A stretch of DNA of 64,000 bases from a bacterium (lineage in GTDB: Bacteria; CLD3; SB21): the NCBI GenBank assembly GCA_008933615.1, contig WBUR01000006.1:1-64000 (forward strand), given 5' to 3'. This document shows, piece after piece, positions 17,796-26,794 of this stretch. The position numbers and the translations under genes were made by a program. How positions within the stretch are numbered: position 1 is the stretch's first letter; each line of letters opens with the position of its first letter. Under the pieces are notes generated by a model. It was given only the letters and a program-made list of their open reading frames with translations. It was not told the origin of the DNA and ran no database searches.

Positions 17796-19402
17796 GCGGT
17801 CTTATTTTCTAATGGAAATGTCATAATAAAGCGAGTTCCGCCCCCCTGATGGCTTTCCGCTTCGATCTTTCCTCCGTGAGCATCTACAATGTTTTTTACG
17901 ATCGCGAGCCCCAACCCTGTACCGTGCGACTTGGTTGTAACAAAAGGATCAAAAATACGCGGTAGAACCTGTTGCGAAATTCCCGATCCATTATCCGATA
18001 CGATAATCGTCAGTGTTTTGCCTTCCGTCTTGGCTTCGACGAAGACAACGCCTTTTGATTTTGGAACCGCATCGCAGGCGTTAATGAGTAAATTGTAAAA
18101 TGCACGGCTGATCTTATCGGAATCGAATGTGTAATTCAATGACTGCGGAACATTAACCGTGAGCGTAACATTGTTGGCCTTTAAGCGGTTCTCAAGCAGT
18201 TGTATCACCGTATTAAAAATATCAAGTAACGGCCATTCCTTTCGATTCAATTTAGCTTCACCTTGCGCATAGAACAAAACTTCATGGGACATTGAGATCA
18301 TCAGGTTCGAACTGGTCAGTATTTTGTCGACATATTCCTTTACATCGTTGAGATGGTCCGCTTTAAGTATGAACTTGGCGTAATTATCGATCACCGATAA
18401 TAAATTTTTAAAATCGTGCAGAATAGAACTGGATACTTTCCCGACTGCCGACAGTTTTTCTGTAACCAACATTTGTTTCCGCAGACTAATATTTCTAAGC
18501 GATATAGCGACATAAGACGATAACATGGCGACAAACGCTTCGTCATCGTCCGGCCATTTTCGGGCTATATTGCTTTTGACGATGATACACCCTTTTACTA
18601 AACGGTCCTCTATGATGGGCGCTACCAGAATACTTGCCGTTTTTTTCCAGAAGGAGACCGGTTCGGCGTTACGGTAATGTTCCAATGTAGTGAAATCATG
18701 GATCTGCAACGTCTTCTTAATCTGAATAAGATTAGTGTACACGGAGCCAATTGCTGAAACCTGCTGAAGAGTTCCGCGTTCATCAAGCGACGATACTTCT
18801 TCCGCCGTTTTGTCGTAAAGGAAAAGCTTGACGTTGTCGCACACCAACTGATCTATTACAATGACCGGCGCTAATTTGAAAAGGGTGCGTTCTTCGCAGT
18901 CGGCTGTGATAGCTTTGCTAAATTCAAATAAAGCCTGAAAACGTTCCGTTTGTTTTTGACCGGCTTTTTCACGTTCTAAAAAACTTTCGATGATCTGGTC
19001 GTTGGTTTGCCTCAGGCGAGCGCTGACCGTTTTTAGAATATTTAAAGCAACCTGCGGCTCCTCAAGCATCATCTTTGTAAAGTCTTTTTTGGCAATCAAT
19101 CCGGCTTCGCAATCTTCCATAGCCATAATGCGCGCCGATCGCGGGGCATCTTCCAATAGTGACATTTCACCAAAAAAATCGCCGCCGCTCCGAATTGCCA
19201 GGATCAGTTCTTTGCCGTTATCGGACGTTTTTGAAACCTTGACTTTTCCGGATATCAAAAGATATAACGTTTCTCCGTGGACCCCTTCCTCAATAAGAGC
19301 GGAGTCTTTGGGGTAATTTTTGATTTTGATGAAGCCTTTCAGGCGTTCAAAATGAGAATCCGACAAGCCTTCAAATAGTTTGTTGGAGCGTAATCGTTCC
19401 AT
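17792..19402 (-). CDS. CNB-GAF histidine kinase
   Basis: 536 residues and no membrane segment. Residues 5-125 form a cyclic nucleotide-binding domain (GDFFGEMSLLEDAPRSARI), residues ~150-305 a GAF-like domain, then a kinase core with His329 in ILHDFKNLLSVI, N box AFYNLLINACDAV, G1 DNGSGISQQVLPRIFDPF and G2 GTGLGLAIVKNIVDAHGG. The HDFKN form of the H box belongs to the NtrB-like groups. AGGA precedes ATG 19402 by eight bases and the dacB stop lies three bases upstream. Coupled by ATGA to the PorV-like gene downstream. No response regulator is adjacent. Signal input by a cyclic nucleotide is inference from the domain. Confidence 0.88.
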   Translation of the reverse strand: MERLRSNKLFEGLSDSHFERLKGFIKIKNYPKDSALIEEGVHGETLYLLISGKVKVSKTSDNGKELILAIRSGGDFFGEMSLLEDAPRSARIMAMEDCEAGLIAKKDFTKMMLEEPQVALNILKTVSARLRQTNDQIIESFLEREKAGQKQTERFQALFEFSKAITADCEERTLFKLAPVIVIDQLVCDNVKLFLYDKTAEEVSSLDERGTLQQVSAIGSVYTNLIQIKKTLQIHDFTTLEHYRNAEPVSFWKKTASILVAPIIEDRLVKGCIIVKSNIARKWPDDDEAFVAMLSSYVAISLRNISLRKQMLVTEKLSAVGKVSSSILHDFKNLLSVIDNYAKFILKADHLNDVKEYVDKILTSSNLMISMSHEVLFYAQGEAKLNRKEWPLLDIFNTVIQLLENRLKANNVTLTVNVPQSLNYTFDSDKISRAFYNLLINACDAVPKSKGVVFVEAKTEGKTLTIIVSDNGSGISQQVLPRIFDPFVTTKSHGTGLGLAIVKNIVDAHGGKIEAESHQGGGTRFIMTFPLENKTA

Positions 19403-19405
19403 AGT

Positions 19406-20977
19406 CTAATTCCTGCTAAAAGATGCCAGATTGACCAGTATGGCGTCCTGGACTTTTTGAACTTCTAAATTATCAACATTAAAATTATTGCACATAATGC
19501 TAAAAACTATTTCTTCGCCGTCTGCTGTTTTTACAAAACCCGAGATGGTCGATACATTGTCTAACGTACCCGTCTTCGCGCGCACATTGCCTTCGGCTGG
19601 AGTATTCTTCATACGATGATTCAATGAACGCTCCATCCCGGCCTTTGGCAGCGATTCATAAAATACTTTCCAATATTTATGTTGTCTGATAAATTTCAGG
19701 AGAGCCACGATGCTTTCCGGCGTAACCAGATTGGTGCGCGAATACCCGGAGCCATCCATGATAAACATTTTATCGGGACTGATCCCAATTTTTTTTAGAA
19801 ACTCTCTTTCGCTTTTTAATGCTCTTTGTCCGGTTCCGTCGGAATCGATTACCGCAGCAACCGTCCGCAGCAACTGCTCGGCAAATAAGTTTTGGCTTCG
19901 TTTATTTACAATTTTTAATATTTCGTCCAGTTTTGGCGATTGATAAACGGCAATCCGCATTACGGTCGTATCGCTATCATGATACGTATAAGACGTCAAG
20001 TTGTCAATATCTACCGATGCGCTGTCAACCTGTATACCTCTCTTCTGCAAAACCTCTTTCATAACTGTCGCTGTAAAAAGCGTGGGGTTTTCTACGGTGA
20101 CATATCCAACCTGAACATCCGATTCAGCGGTAATTTTACCGGTCGCATGAATAAGGTTCGAGCTGCGTTCTCTGGTGAATTCGATTTCCTGCGATTCGGA
20201 CGAACCCGCTACGGTTGTAATACGGTTATCAATAGTAACATAACTCGTTCCGGGCGCAAGTTGGATTTTTGCTGGCTTGCCAATTTGAGTGGGCGTGACG
20301 TACCAATTCACACAGTTGTCGTTAAACGACAAACCGCTTACCTGTGCAGAATACCAATAAGATTCCTCGTCCCACTCCCAGTGTTTGCCGAGCGCCTCAT
20401 CGCCAAAAAAATTGTCGTCTCCGATAATCCTGCCGTGAATTATTTTTATTTTTTTGGCGGCGAGGCTGTCTGCCCAATCTTCCAAAACTTTGGTTATTTT
20501 ATTATCAAAAAATCTTCCTGAAATAGTAGGATCGCCCATTCCGCGTAGAATCAGGTTTCCTGAAAACGTCGTGTCGTCTTCAAAACGGCCATGTAAATAT
20601 ACGGTTGTAGTGTACTGAAAATCCGGGCCCAATTTGTCCAGCGCAAAAACCGATGTAAAAATTTTCATATTGGACGCCGGAATCAGATTTTTATTCGCAT
20701 GATGGGAGTAGAGTATGTCTCCGTGTTTAAGCGATTGAACCTGAATTCCCCAAAACGCATTGTCTAAAAACTTTTGATTAATAAGCCGGTCCGTTTCCTT
20801 CTGAAATTTTTGTACGCTCAGCGTATGGTTCTGTGAAAAGAGGGAAAGGATACGGAAAACCAGAAGCCCTGAAACGATCAAACAAAATTTAATAACACTA
20901 TTCCTTTCATTTTTATTTCTTGACAACACGTGCAACCACCACAGCGCCAAGTTTATAATAAAAAACATATTTTCCAT
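19406..20977 (-). CDS. dacB: D-alanyl-D-alanine carboxypeptidase/endopeptidase (PBP4, DacB family)
   Basis: Periplasmic peptidoglycan hydrolase of the S13 family. The SxxK box is PASNMKIFTS (Ser102), the SxN-like box lies in MDGSGYSRTN, and the third box is AKTGTLDNVSTISGFV. At up to 523 residues it has the usual insertion-containing S13 length. The start is uncertain: the open frame reaches 20977 and overlaps the upstream gene by 65 bases, but the signal peptide (FCLIVSGLLVFRILSLFSQ) begins near residue 31, so the real start is probably internal. Candidates are GTG 20929 or TTG 20926; the only good Shine-Dalgarno (AAAGGA) is placed for an ATT codon near 20893. Fourth gene position from the array head selB, VCBS protein, dacB. 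Confidence 0.88.
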   Translation of the reverse strand: MENMFFIINLALWWLHVLSRNKNERNSVIKFCLIVSGLLVFRILSLFSQNHTLSVQKFQKETDRLINQKFLDNAFWGIQVQSLKHGDILYSHHANKNLIPASNMKIFTSVFALDKLGPDFQYTTTVYLHGRFEDDTTFSGNLILRGMGDPTISGRFFDNKITKVLEDWADSLAAKKIKIIHGRIIGDDNFFGDEALGKHWEWDEESYWYSAQVSGLSFNDNCVNWYVTPTQIGKPAKIQLAPGTSYVTIDNRITTVAGSSESQEIEFTRERSSNLIHATGKITAESDVQVGYVTVENPTLFTATVMKEVLQKRGIQVDSASVDIDNLTSYTYHDSDTTVMRIAVYQSPKLDEILKIVNKRSQNLFAEQLLRTVAAVIDSDGTGQRALKSEREFLKKIGISPDKMFIMDGSGYSRTNLVTPESIVALLKFIRQHKYWKVFYESLPKAGMERSLNHRMKNTPAEGNVRAKTGTLDNVSTISGFVKTADGEEIVFSIMCNNFNVDNLEVQKVQDAILVNLASFSRN

Positions 20978-22178
20978 CCGGCATTGCGGCGTCGTTTTCG
21001 TCTAACCCGTTCCACTCCAGCGCAAATTGCTGTTCATCCGGCAAGTCGGATTCAAATTCAAAATATTTTCTTACAGGTTTTGCCTCTTCATTGTATATGA
21101 TCATGCTTGCATTTTTGTAGGACGACATCATCCCCATATCGAACGAATTCGGTTTGGAAGAATCATTTTCATAAATGAGCGCCGCTTTTGCATCAACGAA
21201 TGAACTTGTGAATGCCCCCGTTGATTGATTCAAATAAATGACGACTTGGGTATTGATCGAATCAAGAACTGCAATATCCGGTTTTTTATCATTATTAAAA
21301 TCTCCCATTGTAAACACCGCGATCCCGTCCGGAATTTTTAGCGTGTGAATATCGTCCAAAATCAAACCGCCCGCCTCCGCAAGATGCACGGCCAATTCTT
21401 TTCCTCCGCTCTTTAAAATAACGGCATCGTTATACCCGTCCCCGTTAATATCGTTTAATTGAGCAAAATGCGGCGTTGTCAGCATATCAAGTTTGACCTT
21501 ATGAAAACGCCACTCTTTCGAACTGATTTCAGCAGGTGCGATCAGCGCCACATTTGAAAGTCCTTCAAATGAAATCAGCGCATGCGACAGTCCGCTTCCG
21601 GCAAGATCCTTGACAATCAAAGAAACAGGCGCGGCCTCTAAAACGTCTGTTGCAACCAACTTATAGGATGTCCCTTTATAAATTAACATTTCTTTGCTTG
21701 ACGGCACTATGACGGCGATATCCGGTTTCCCGTCTTTTGTAAAATCACCAACTCCGATAAAGCCGGGTTCTCCCTTGATTTTGATCGGATCTTTTGCTTT
21801 AAATCCGCCGGACTTTTGATTCATAAAGATAGTAACAGTTTGTGATTCTCTATTTGCGGTGACAATATCCTCGAGGCCGTCGTTATCCATATCCGTTACA
21901 ACAACGTTAACGGCATATTTGTCCGTTGACATGTCAATCTTGCTTTTGAAACCGCCGTCACCCTTTCCAAAAAGTACGGACATGATTCCGGAACCGTCGA
22001 GATCATTTTTTCCGCACACAACAATATCGGCAATTCCGTCTCTATTAAAATCGCCTGAAGCCATGGCCATCGGCGTTAAATATATACTTGAATTAATACC
22101 GCTTCCGAAAAGTTCTTGTGAATAAACCTTCAAGGGGATCATCATACAGCCAATAAGAATACAAACACGCTTTTTCAT
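20913..22178 (-). CDS. secreted FG-GAP/VCBS repeat protein
   Basis: 421 residues with a signal peptide (MKKRVCILIGCMMIPLKVYSQ). At least five FG-GAP/VCBS-type calcium-loop repeats follow, for example GDFNRDGIADIVVCGKND, TDMDNDGLEDIVTANRE, GDFTKDGKPDIAVI, NDINGDGYNDAVIL and GDFNNDKKPDIAVLDS, suggesting a beta-propeller. The C-terminal ~60 residues (LEWNGLDENDAAMPDGKYVFYYKLG) resemble a FlgD-like Ig fold rather than a canonical T9SS sorting tail. It starts 16 bases after the selB stop and overlaps the dacB frame, so it belongs to that transcript. Ligand or partner unknown. Confidence 0.82.
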   Translation of the reverse strand: MKKRVCILIGCMMIPLKVYSQELFGSGINSSIYLTPMAMASGDFNRDGIADIVVCGKNDLDGSGIMSVLFGKGDGGFKSKIDMSTDKYAVNVVVTDMDNDGLEDIVTANRESQTVTIFMNQKSGGFKAKDPIKIKGEPGFIGVGDFTKDGKPDIAVIVPSSKEMLIYKGTSYKLVATDVLEAAPVSLIVKDLAGSGLSHALISFEGLSNVALIAPAEISSKEWRFHKVKLDMLTTPHFAQLNDINGDGYNDAVILKSGGKELAVHLAEAGGLILDDIHTLKIPDGIAVFTMGDFNNDKKPDIAVLDSINTQVVIYLNQSTGAFTSSFVDAKAALIYENDSSKPNSFDMGMMSSYKNASMIIYNEEAKPVRKYFEFESDLPDEQQFALEWNGLDENDAAMPDGKYVFYYKLGAVVVARVVKK

Positions 22179-22194
22179 GATTGATCACTCATCA

Positions 22195-24063
22195 TTATGG
22201 GTGTAGCAACTCCCTGTGATCGCCGTTACGGGACGTAACTTGAATGGCGTCAAAATACTCTAATAGCGATAGAGCAAATTTCCGGCTTGTGTGAAACCGA
22301 TCTTTAAAATCGGTGATTTTAATATGACCTTTTTCACCAATAAAATCAATAATAAACTGTCTTGCTTGCCGCACTGCATCCCTATGAAAATAAAGATTTT
22401 TGTCCGTTTTCACTATTAATTCGAGCTGCACCATGATCCTCAGTATGCGCTGAAGTTCCGAAGCCGGTAATTTCGTTTCAGTTTCAATCACCTCGACCGA
22501 AGGCGGCGAAAAAGGGGTTTGTGCCAACTTTGATTCAATCTCCTCGATTAACTCCCGTTCATTTGTGTTAATCTGAATACGATAAGACGAAAGGTAGACT
22601 ATCTCCTTTTCTTCAGTCAACGCGCCTTTACGGACCGTTGTTTTCAGAACTAAATCAAAAACATCACCTTGCATCGCCGCCGCCAGTTTCATTCTCAATT
22701 CGCTTATTTTAAGCCCCTTTTCAGTGGGTCGCTCTTGATGAAACTTCTCAACCGCATTCACTAATTGTTTTTGTAAAATAGAAAAATAATTAACATCAAG
22801 CGCTTGTTCACCAATAGTAACAATCTGATTTAACTTTTCTAATTTGTTTAACTCATTTCTGATAATTGAATTTGATAACCCAAAAACTGAAATGATTTCT
22901 GTAACGCTGACAATCTTGTGATAGATTATAAATTCGCGTATAACTGTTGGCAAACTTTCATTCTCCATGAGTCGAAGATATGGCAACTCCGGAGTTATCT
23001 CAGGGTGAAGATGATCTAAAACTATACCGCCCCCGAGTGTCATTGAAGAATTAATTTCCCTCACAATAAACCTATCGCCGCGTATGCAAACCAGCGGATC
23101 TTCTGAAACTACCCGAATATATCCGCTTTTTCCGGGCTGAATCGATTCGCCGACGATATGAACTTTGCAAAATAGTTCGGCTGTACCCATATGCAAACGA
23201 ACTCGTATTTGTTTTTCGATGGTCTTTTTTACGGATTTTAATAAATACCATTTGCCAAAAAAAGAATTTGTTGAAATCAAGTGGCCGGGTTCAGCCAGCA
23301 CATTGCCGCGTTTTGTCGGCTCGTTATCAATTCCTGAGACATTGATCGCTGCACGGTCGCCGATCATTACCTCTTCGACCGGTTGGGAATGCTTCTGCAG
23401 CCCGCGGATTCGTACCGTTTTCCTAGCGGGAAGCAATTCAATCCATTGACCGTTCCGGGCAGTTCCAGACAAGACGGTTCCCGTTAGTATGGTTCCAAAA
23501 CCTTTTACTAAAAAGCTCCTGTCGATGTTCATTCTGAAAAAACCGCGATCAAATTTTGGTATTTTCTGCTGTGCCGCATTCTGCAGATGCCCCTTTAATT
23601 CATCAATGCCTGTCTTTTGCACTGATGAAACTCTAAAAAAAGGAGCGCTTCTCAAAAGTGAATCTGAAATCAAATTTTTGATTTCAATTTCGAGATTCCT
23701 TAAATGTAATTCATCTGCCTGATCGATTTTAGTGATGACAACTGCGCCGGAGGAAATATGAAGCAGTTTAAGAATTTCGAGATGTTCTATTGTTTGCGGC
23801 ATGATGCCGTCATCGGCTGCGATAACCAACAATACATAATCTATCGCACTGACGCCGGCAACCATATTACGAATAAACCGTTCGTGTCCGGGCACATCAA
23901 TGATCGTTATACCGTCTTTCCAGTAGGCAAACCCCAGATCAATGGTGATACCGCGTTCCTTTTCTTCTTTGAGACGATCGGTATCAATATCCGTTAACGC
24001 CTTCACCAACGCCGTTTTACCATGGTCTATATGCCCCGCAGTTCCGATGATAAAATGACTCAT
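22195..24063 (-). CDS. selB: selenocysteine-specific elongation factor
   Basis: 622 residues. SelB delivers selenocysteinyl-tRNA to UGA codons that carry a SECIS hairpin. The GTPase domain shows G1 [14 protein letters not shown], switch [15 protein letters not shown] and G4 KIDQ, followed by EF-Tu-like domains ([23 protein letters not shown]) and the C-terminal winged-helix repeats that bind the SECIS RNA (residues ~370-622, ending [12 protein letters not shown]). The short [11 protein letters not shown] stretch is typical of SelB rather than EF-Tu. No selA, selD or tRNA-Sec gene and no UGA-interrupted selenoprotein frame is visible in this window. First gene of a five-gene leftward array. 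Confidence 0.94.
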   Translation of the reverse strand: MSHFIIGTAGHIDHGKTALVKALTDIDTDRLKEEKERGITIDLGFAYWKDGITIIDVPGHERFIRNMVAGVSAIDYVLLVIAADDGIMPQTIEHLEILKLLHISSGAVVITKIDQADELHLRNLEIEIKNLISDSLLRSAPFFRVSSVQKTGIDELKGHLQNAAQQKIPKFDRGFFRMNIDRSFLVKGFGTILTGTVLSGTARNGQWIELLPARKTVRIRGLQKHSQPVEEVMIGDRAAINVSGIDNEPTKRGNVLAEPGHLISTNSFFGKWYLLKSVKKTIEKQIRVRLHMGTAELFCKVHIVGESIQPGKSGYIRVVSEDPLVCIRGDRFIVREINSSMTLGGGIVLDHLHPEITPELPYLRLMENESLPTVIREFIIYHKIVSVTEIISVFGLSNSIIRNELNKLEKLNQIVTIGEQALDVNYFSILQKQLVNAVEKFHQERPTEKGLKISELRMKLAAAMQGDVFDLVLKTTVRKGALTEEKEIVYLSSYRIQINTNERELIEEIESKLAQTPFSPPSVEVIETETKLPASELQRILRIMVQLELIVKTDKNLYFHRDAVRQARQFIIDFIGEKGHIKITDFKDRFHTSRKFALSLLEYFDAIQVTSRNGDHRELLHP

Positions 24064-24223
24064 GTCAATTCTTGTTATTCATTTCGCGGATGTGATTTGG
24101 ATTGTTCGCTTTTAAACTATGACTATTTTTTTTGACTATCAATGAGCTAAAAGTATTTGATTCTATATACTAATCTTTCTATCTTGGCAAAGTTAATCAG
24201 AAACCAATTTCGATAATATTTTT

Positions 24224-24886
24224 ATGGCTATCGTAGCACCATCCGTCTTATCCGCTGATTTTGCGCATTTGGAATCTAGCATAAAAATGGCGGAAGAGGC
24301 AGGAGCAGACTGGATTCACGTTGACGTGATGGACGGACATTTTGTACCGAATATTACCATCGGACCATTTATTGTAGAGCATATTCGAAAGGTAACCCGG
24401 TTGCCTTTGGACGTTCACCTTATGATCGAAAATCCGGACCGGTATATCACGGACTTTCGTAATGCCGGGGCAGATATTATTTCGGTTCATCAGGAAGCCT
24501 GTATTCATCTAAACCGAACCCTTCAATTTATTCGCAGTACCGGAGCAAAAGCCGGGGTGGTGTTAAACCCGGCTACACCTCACGATACTTTATCATGCGT
24601 ATTGGATATCGTCGACTTGATTCTCGTGATGTCTGTAAACCCGGGTTTTGGAGGACAATCGTTTATTGCTGATTCGGTCAAAAAAATTGCCGCCATATCC
24701 AATATGATCGGGTCTCGAAAAATATGGATTGAGGTGGATGGCGGAATTAACGAACAAACGAGTATGGATGTCATTAAGGCCGGAGCGCATGTGCTTGTAG
24801 CGGGATCGTATATTTTCGGATCAACAAACCCCAAAGAACGAATTCACAAGTTAAAATCAATCCAGCCCGGTCTAACGTCGATTTAG
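24224..24886 (+). CDS. rpe: ribulose-phosphate 3-epimerase
   Basis: 220 residues, standard length. Interconverts ribulose 5-phosphate and xylulose 5-phosphate in the pentose phosphate pathway, which suits the transketolase at 2.6-5.0 kb. TIM-barrel motifs: VLSADFAHLE, WIHVDVMDGHFVPNITIG (metal ligands His and Asp), VHLMIENPD, SVNPGFGGQSF and EVDGGINEQT. Divergent from selB across 160 bases. A weak hairpin with a T run follows the stop. Confidence 0.96.
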   Translation: MAIVAPSVLSADFAHLESSIKMAEEAGADWIHVDVMDGHFVPNITIGPFIVEHIRKVTRLPLDVHLMIENPDRYITDFRNAGADIISVHQEACIHLNRTLQFIRSTGAKAGVVLNPATPHDTLSCVLDIVDLILVMSVNPGFGGQSFIADSVKKIAAISNMIGSRKIWIEVDGGINEQTSMDVIKAGAHVLVAGSYIFGSTNPKERIHKLKSIQPGLTSI

Positions 24887-24900
24887 CCTTCAGCAAACAT

Positions 24901-24946
24901 AAAGCTAAATAATCTAATTTACTCGCGTTTTACGTTAGCTTTTTTT
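24901..24946 (+). terminator. possible intrinsic terminator after rpe
   Basis: AAAGCTAA at 24901-24908 pairs with TTAGCTTT at 24935-24942, followed by a T run. The stem is only 8 bp with a 26-base loop, so it is a moderate candidate. Confidence 0.45.
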
Positions 24947-24977
24947 GAGCAGGTCAAGCAATGGAGTTTTATAATTT

Positions 24978-25994
24978 ATGATGACGCTTCCTTCATTTGA
25001 GTTTCTATCGCCTGAATCCACTAAAGATGCGGTCGGTCTGCTGGATCAGTACAAGGATCGCGCGAAAATTCTTGCCGGCGGAACCGATCTCATTCCGAGC
25101 ATGAAGAATAAATTATTCGAACCGGAAGTAGTCATCAGTATTAATAATATACCGGAACTGAAGAAAATTCATTTCGACCGGAAAACCGGCTTGACTCTCG
25201 GCGGCCTGGTGTCTCTCACTGACGTTGGACACCACCCTTTGGTAACTGAGAACTATCCCGTTTTGGCTGAAGCGGCAAAAAAAATTGCAACGCCGTTGCT
25301 TCAGAATAAAGGAACGATCGGTGGGAATATATTACTTGACACCCGCTGTTACTATTACAATCAGTCTCATTTCTGGCGTAAGGCTGTGAATAATTGTATG
25401 AAAAAGGACGGAGATATTTGCCGAGTAGCTCCGGGAGGGCATCGTTGTTATGCCATTTCTTCCTGTGACACCGTTCCGGTTTTATACGCGCTCGATGCTG
25501 TGATCACGCTGGTTAGCGCGCAGGGAGAACGGAAAATTCCGTTGCGTGAATTTTACCAAAATGACGGTATGGCATTTAACAAAATGTTGCCGAATGAAAT
25601 ATTAACCCAAGTGCAGATTCCAAAGTTACCTACCGGATTTCGCGGCGCGTATATGAAATTACGCCGTCGTCAGGCCATCGACTATCCAATGCTGGGGGTT
25701 ATGGTAGGATTAATTTTAGATGATAACGAGATCTGCCTTGACGCTAAAATTATTTTAGGCGCTGTATTCCCGTGCCCTTGGGAAGTAACTGAAGCACAGA
25801 ACGTGCTTATCGGAAAAAAGATCACTGAAAAAGAAATTGAAGAAGCGTCTGAAATTGCTTACAACACGGCTAAACCAATGGACTTGACTAATTTCCGCCC
25901 GGCATACCGAAAACGAATGGTGAAGGTGTTTACGCGGAGAATTTTACAAAACTTATCGCAGCAATCAGAATATACTGAAGAGGTATTGGCCTGA
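24978..25994 (+). CDS. 4-hydroxybenzoyl-CoA reductase beta (FAD) subunit-like protein
   Basis: 338 residues of the CoxM/XDH FAD-binding subunit family: KILAGGTDLIPSMKN and GTIGGNILLDTR bind FAD. What marks it out is an extra cysteine insert, Cys124, Cys140, Cys148 and Cys157. Spacings of 16, 8 and 9 equal those I recall for the additional [4Fe-4S] cluster of Thauera HcrB (C122, C138, C146, C155). That cluster lets electrons from low-potential ferredoxin run in reverse to reduce 4-hydroxybenzoyl-CoA to benzoyl-CoA, the substrate of the reductase encoded at 57-61 kb. The molybdenum (HcrA) and 2Fe-2S (HcrC) subunits are not adjacent; the neighbours are rpe and a tonB-like gene. GGAG lies upstream of ATG 24978. 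Confidence 0.82.
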   Translation: MMTLPSFEFLSPESTKDAVGLLDQYKDRAKILAGGTDLIPSMKNKLFEPEVVISINNIPELKKIHFDRKTGLTLGGLVSLTDVGHHPLVTENYPVLAEAAKKIATPLLQNKGTIGGNILLDTRCYYYNQSHFWRKAVNNCMKKDGDICRVAPGGHRCYAISSCDTVPVLYALDAVITLVSAQGERKIPLREFYQNDGMAFNKMLPNEILTQVQIPKLPTGFRGAYMKLRRRQAIDYPMLGVMVGLILDDNEICLDAKIILGAVFPCPWEVTEAQNVLIGKKITEKEIEEASEIAYNTAKPMDLTNFRPAYRKRMVKVFTRRILQNLSQQSEYTEEVLA

Positions 25995-26054
25995 TCGGCC
26001 GGAAACAATTCGCCTTCCGATGCGTTCTACCTGATAAAGATTCCTTCGGATTTT

Positions 26055-26705
26055 ATGACCGAAACCACACCTACAATCCCAGCACATAAAGTAGTTAAAG
26101 AATACCGTGTTCTCTATTTGGAATCCGGGCTGTTAGCGGTTTTAATTCTGCACATTATTTTTGTGAATTTTCTTCCAAAAATGGATACGGCCGACATTTC
26201 TGATCTAAAGCGTACTGATATCGTTCTGGAAGTTAACGACATCCCGCAAACCCGCCAAGCTTTATCCGTAAAAGGTTCACCTGTAAAGCCCGTCATACCT
26301 ATTGCATCGGACATTACTGAAAATATTCTTGCAGAAGAGACGGATGTTCGGTACGGAACCGAGGACGGCTTACTTGAGATACCGGCAATGCCCGCGCCTC
26401 CGGGCGGTAAAGGCAAATCAGAGTATTTCCCAGCCAAACTAATGGTAAGTAAATTCCCTGAATACCCTGCCGAACTCCAAAAGCAAGGCGTGTCCGGGGT
26501 TATTATACTTCAGGTCAAAATTGACGTAACAGGGAAAGTCATTGATCACAAAGTAAAATTAAATACAACCAAAAGCAGCGTGCTTGAAAAATTATCTATT
26601 GAAACCGTGTATAAATGCCGCTACAACCCGGCCTCTGATGGCAAGTCTCCTCTCGTTTCTTGGACAGATCACCGGTTTGAATTTCTTGACAAGACCGTTC
26701 AATAA
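26055..26705 (+). CDS. TonB-family energy transducer
   Basis: 216 residues. A short cytoplasmic N-terminus, one membrane segment (about residues 22-40, GLLAVLILHIIFVNFL), a periplasmic linker with a Pro-rich patch (PAMPAPPGG), and a C-terminal TonB fold (SKFPEYPAELQKQGVSGVIILQVKIDVTGKV ... YKCRYNPAS) that would contact the TonB box of an outer-membrane receptor such as the one at 35.4-38.0 kb. The linker is much shorter than in E. coli TonB. No exbB or exbD gene is nearby. It starts 60 bases after the 4-hydroxybenzoyl-CoA reductase-like gene. Confidence 0.82.
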   Translation: MTETTPTIPAHKVVKEYRVLYLESGLLAVLILHIIFVNFLPKMDTADISDLKRTDIVLEVNDIPQTRQALSVKGSPVKPVIPIASDITENILAEETDVRYGTEDGLLEIPAMPAPPGGKGKSEYFPAKLMVSKFPEYPAELQKQGVSGVIILQVKIDVTGKVIDHKVKLNTTKSSVLEKLSIETVYKCRYNPASDGKSPLVSWTDHRFEFLDKTVQ

Positions 26706-26794
26706 TGCTACTTTACTTCCAATCGCTAGTTAATTTTCAAATACCGTGGACTTGTACAATCTATTTATTATTTAACTGAGGAAATAAACCTGTC

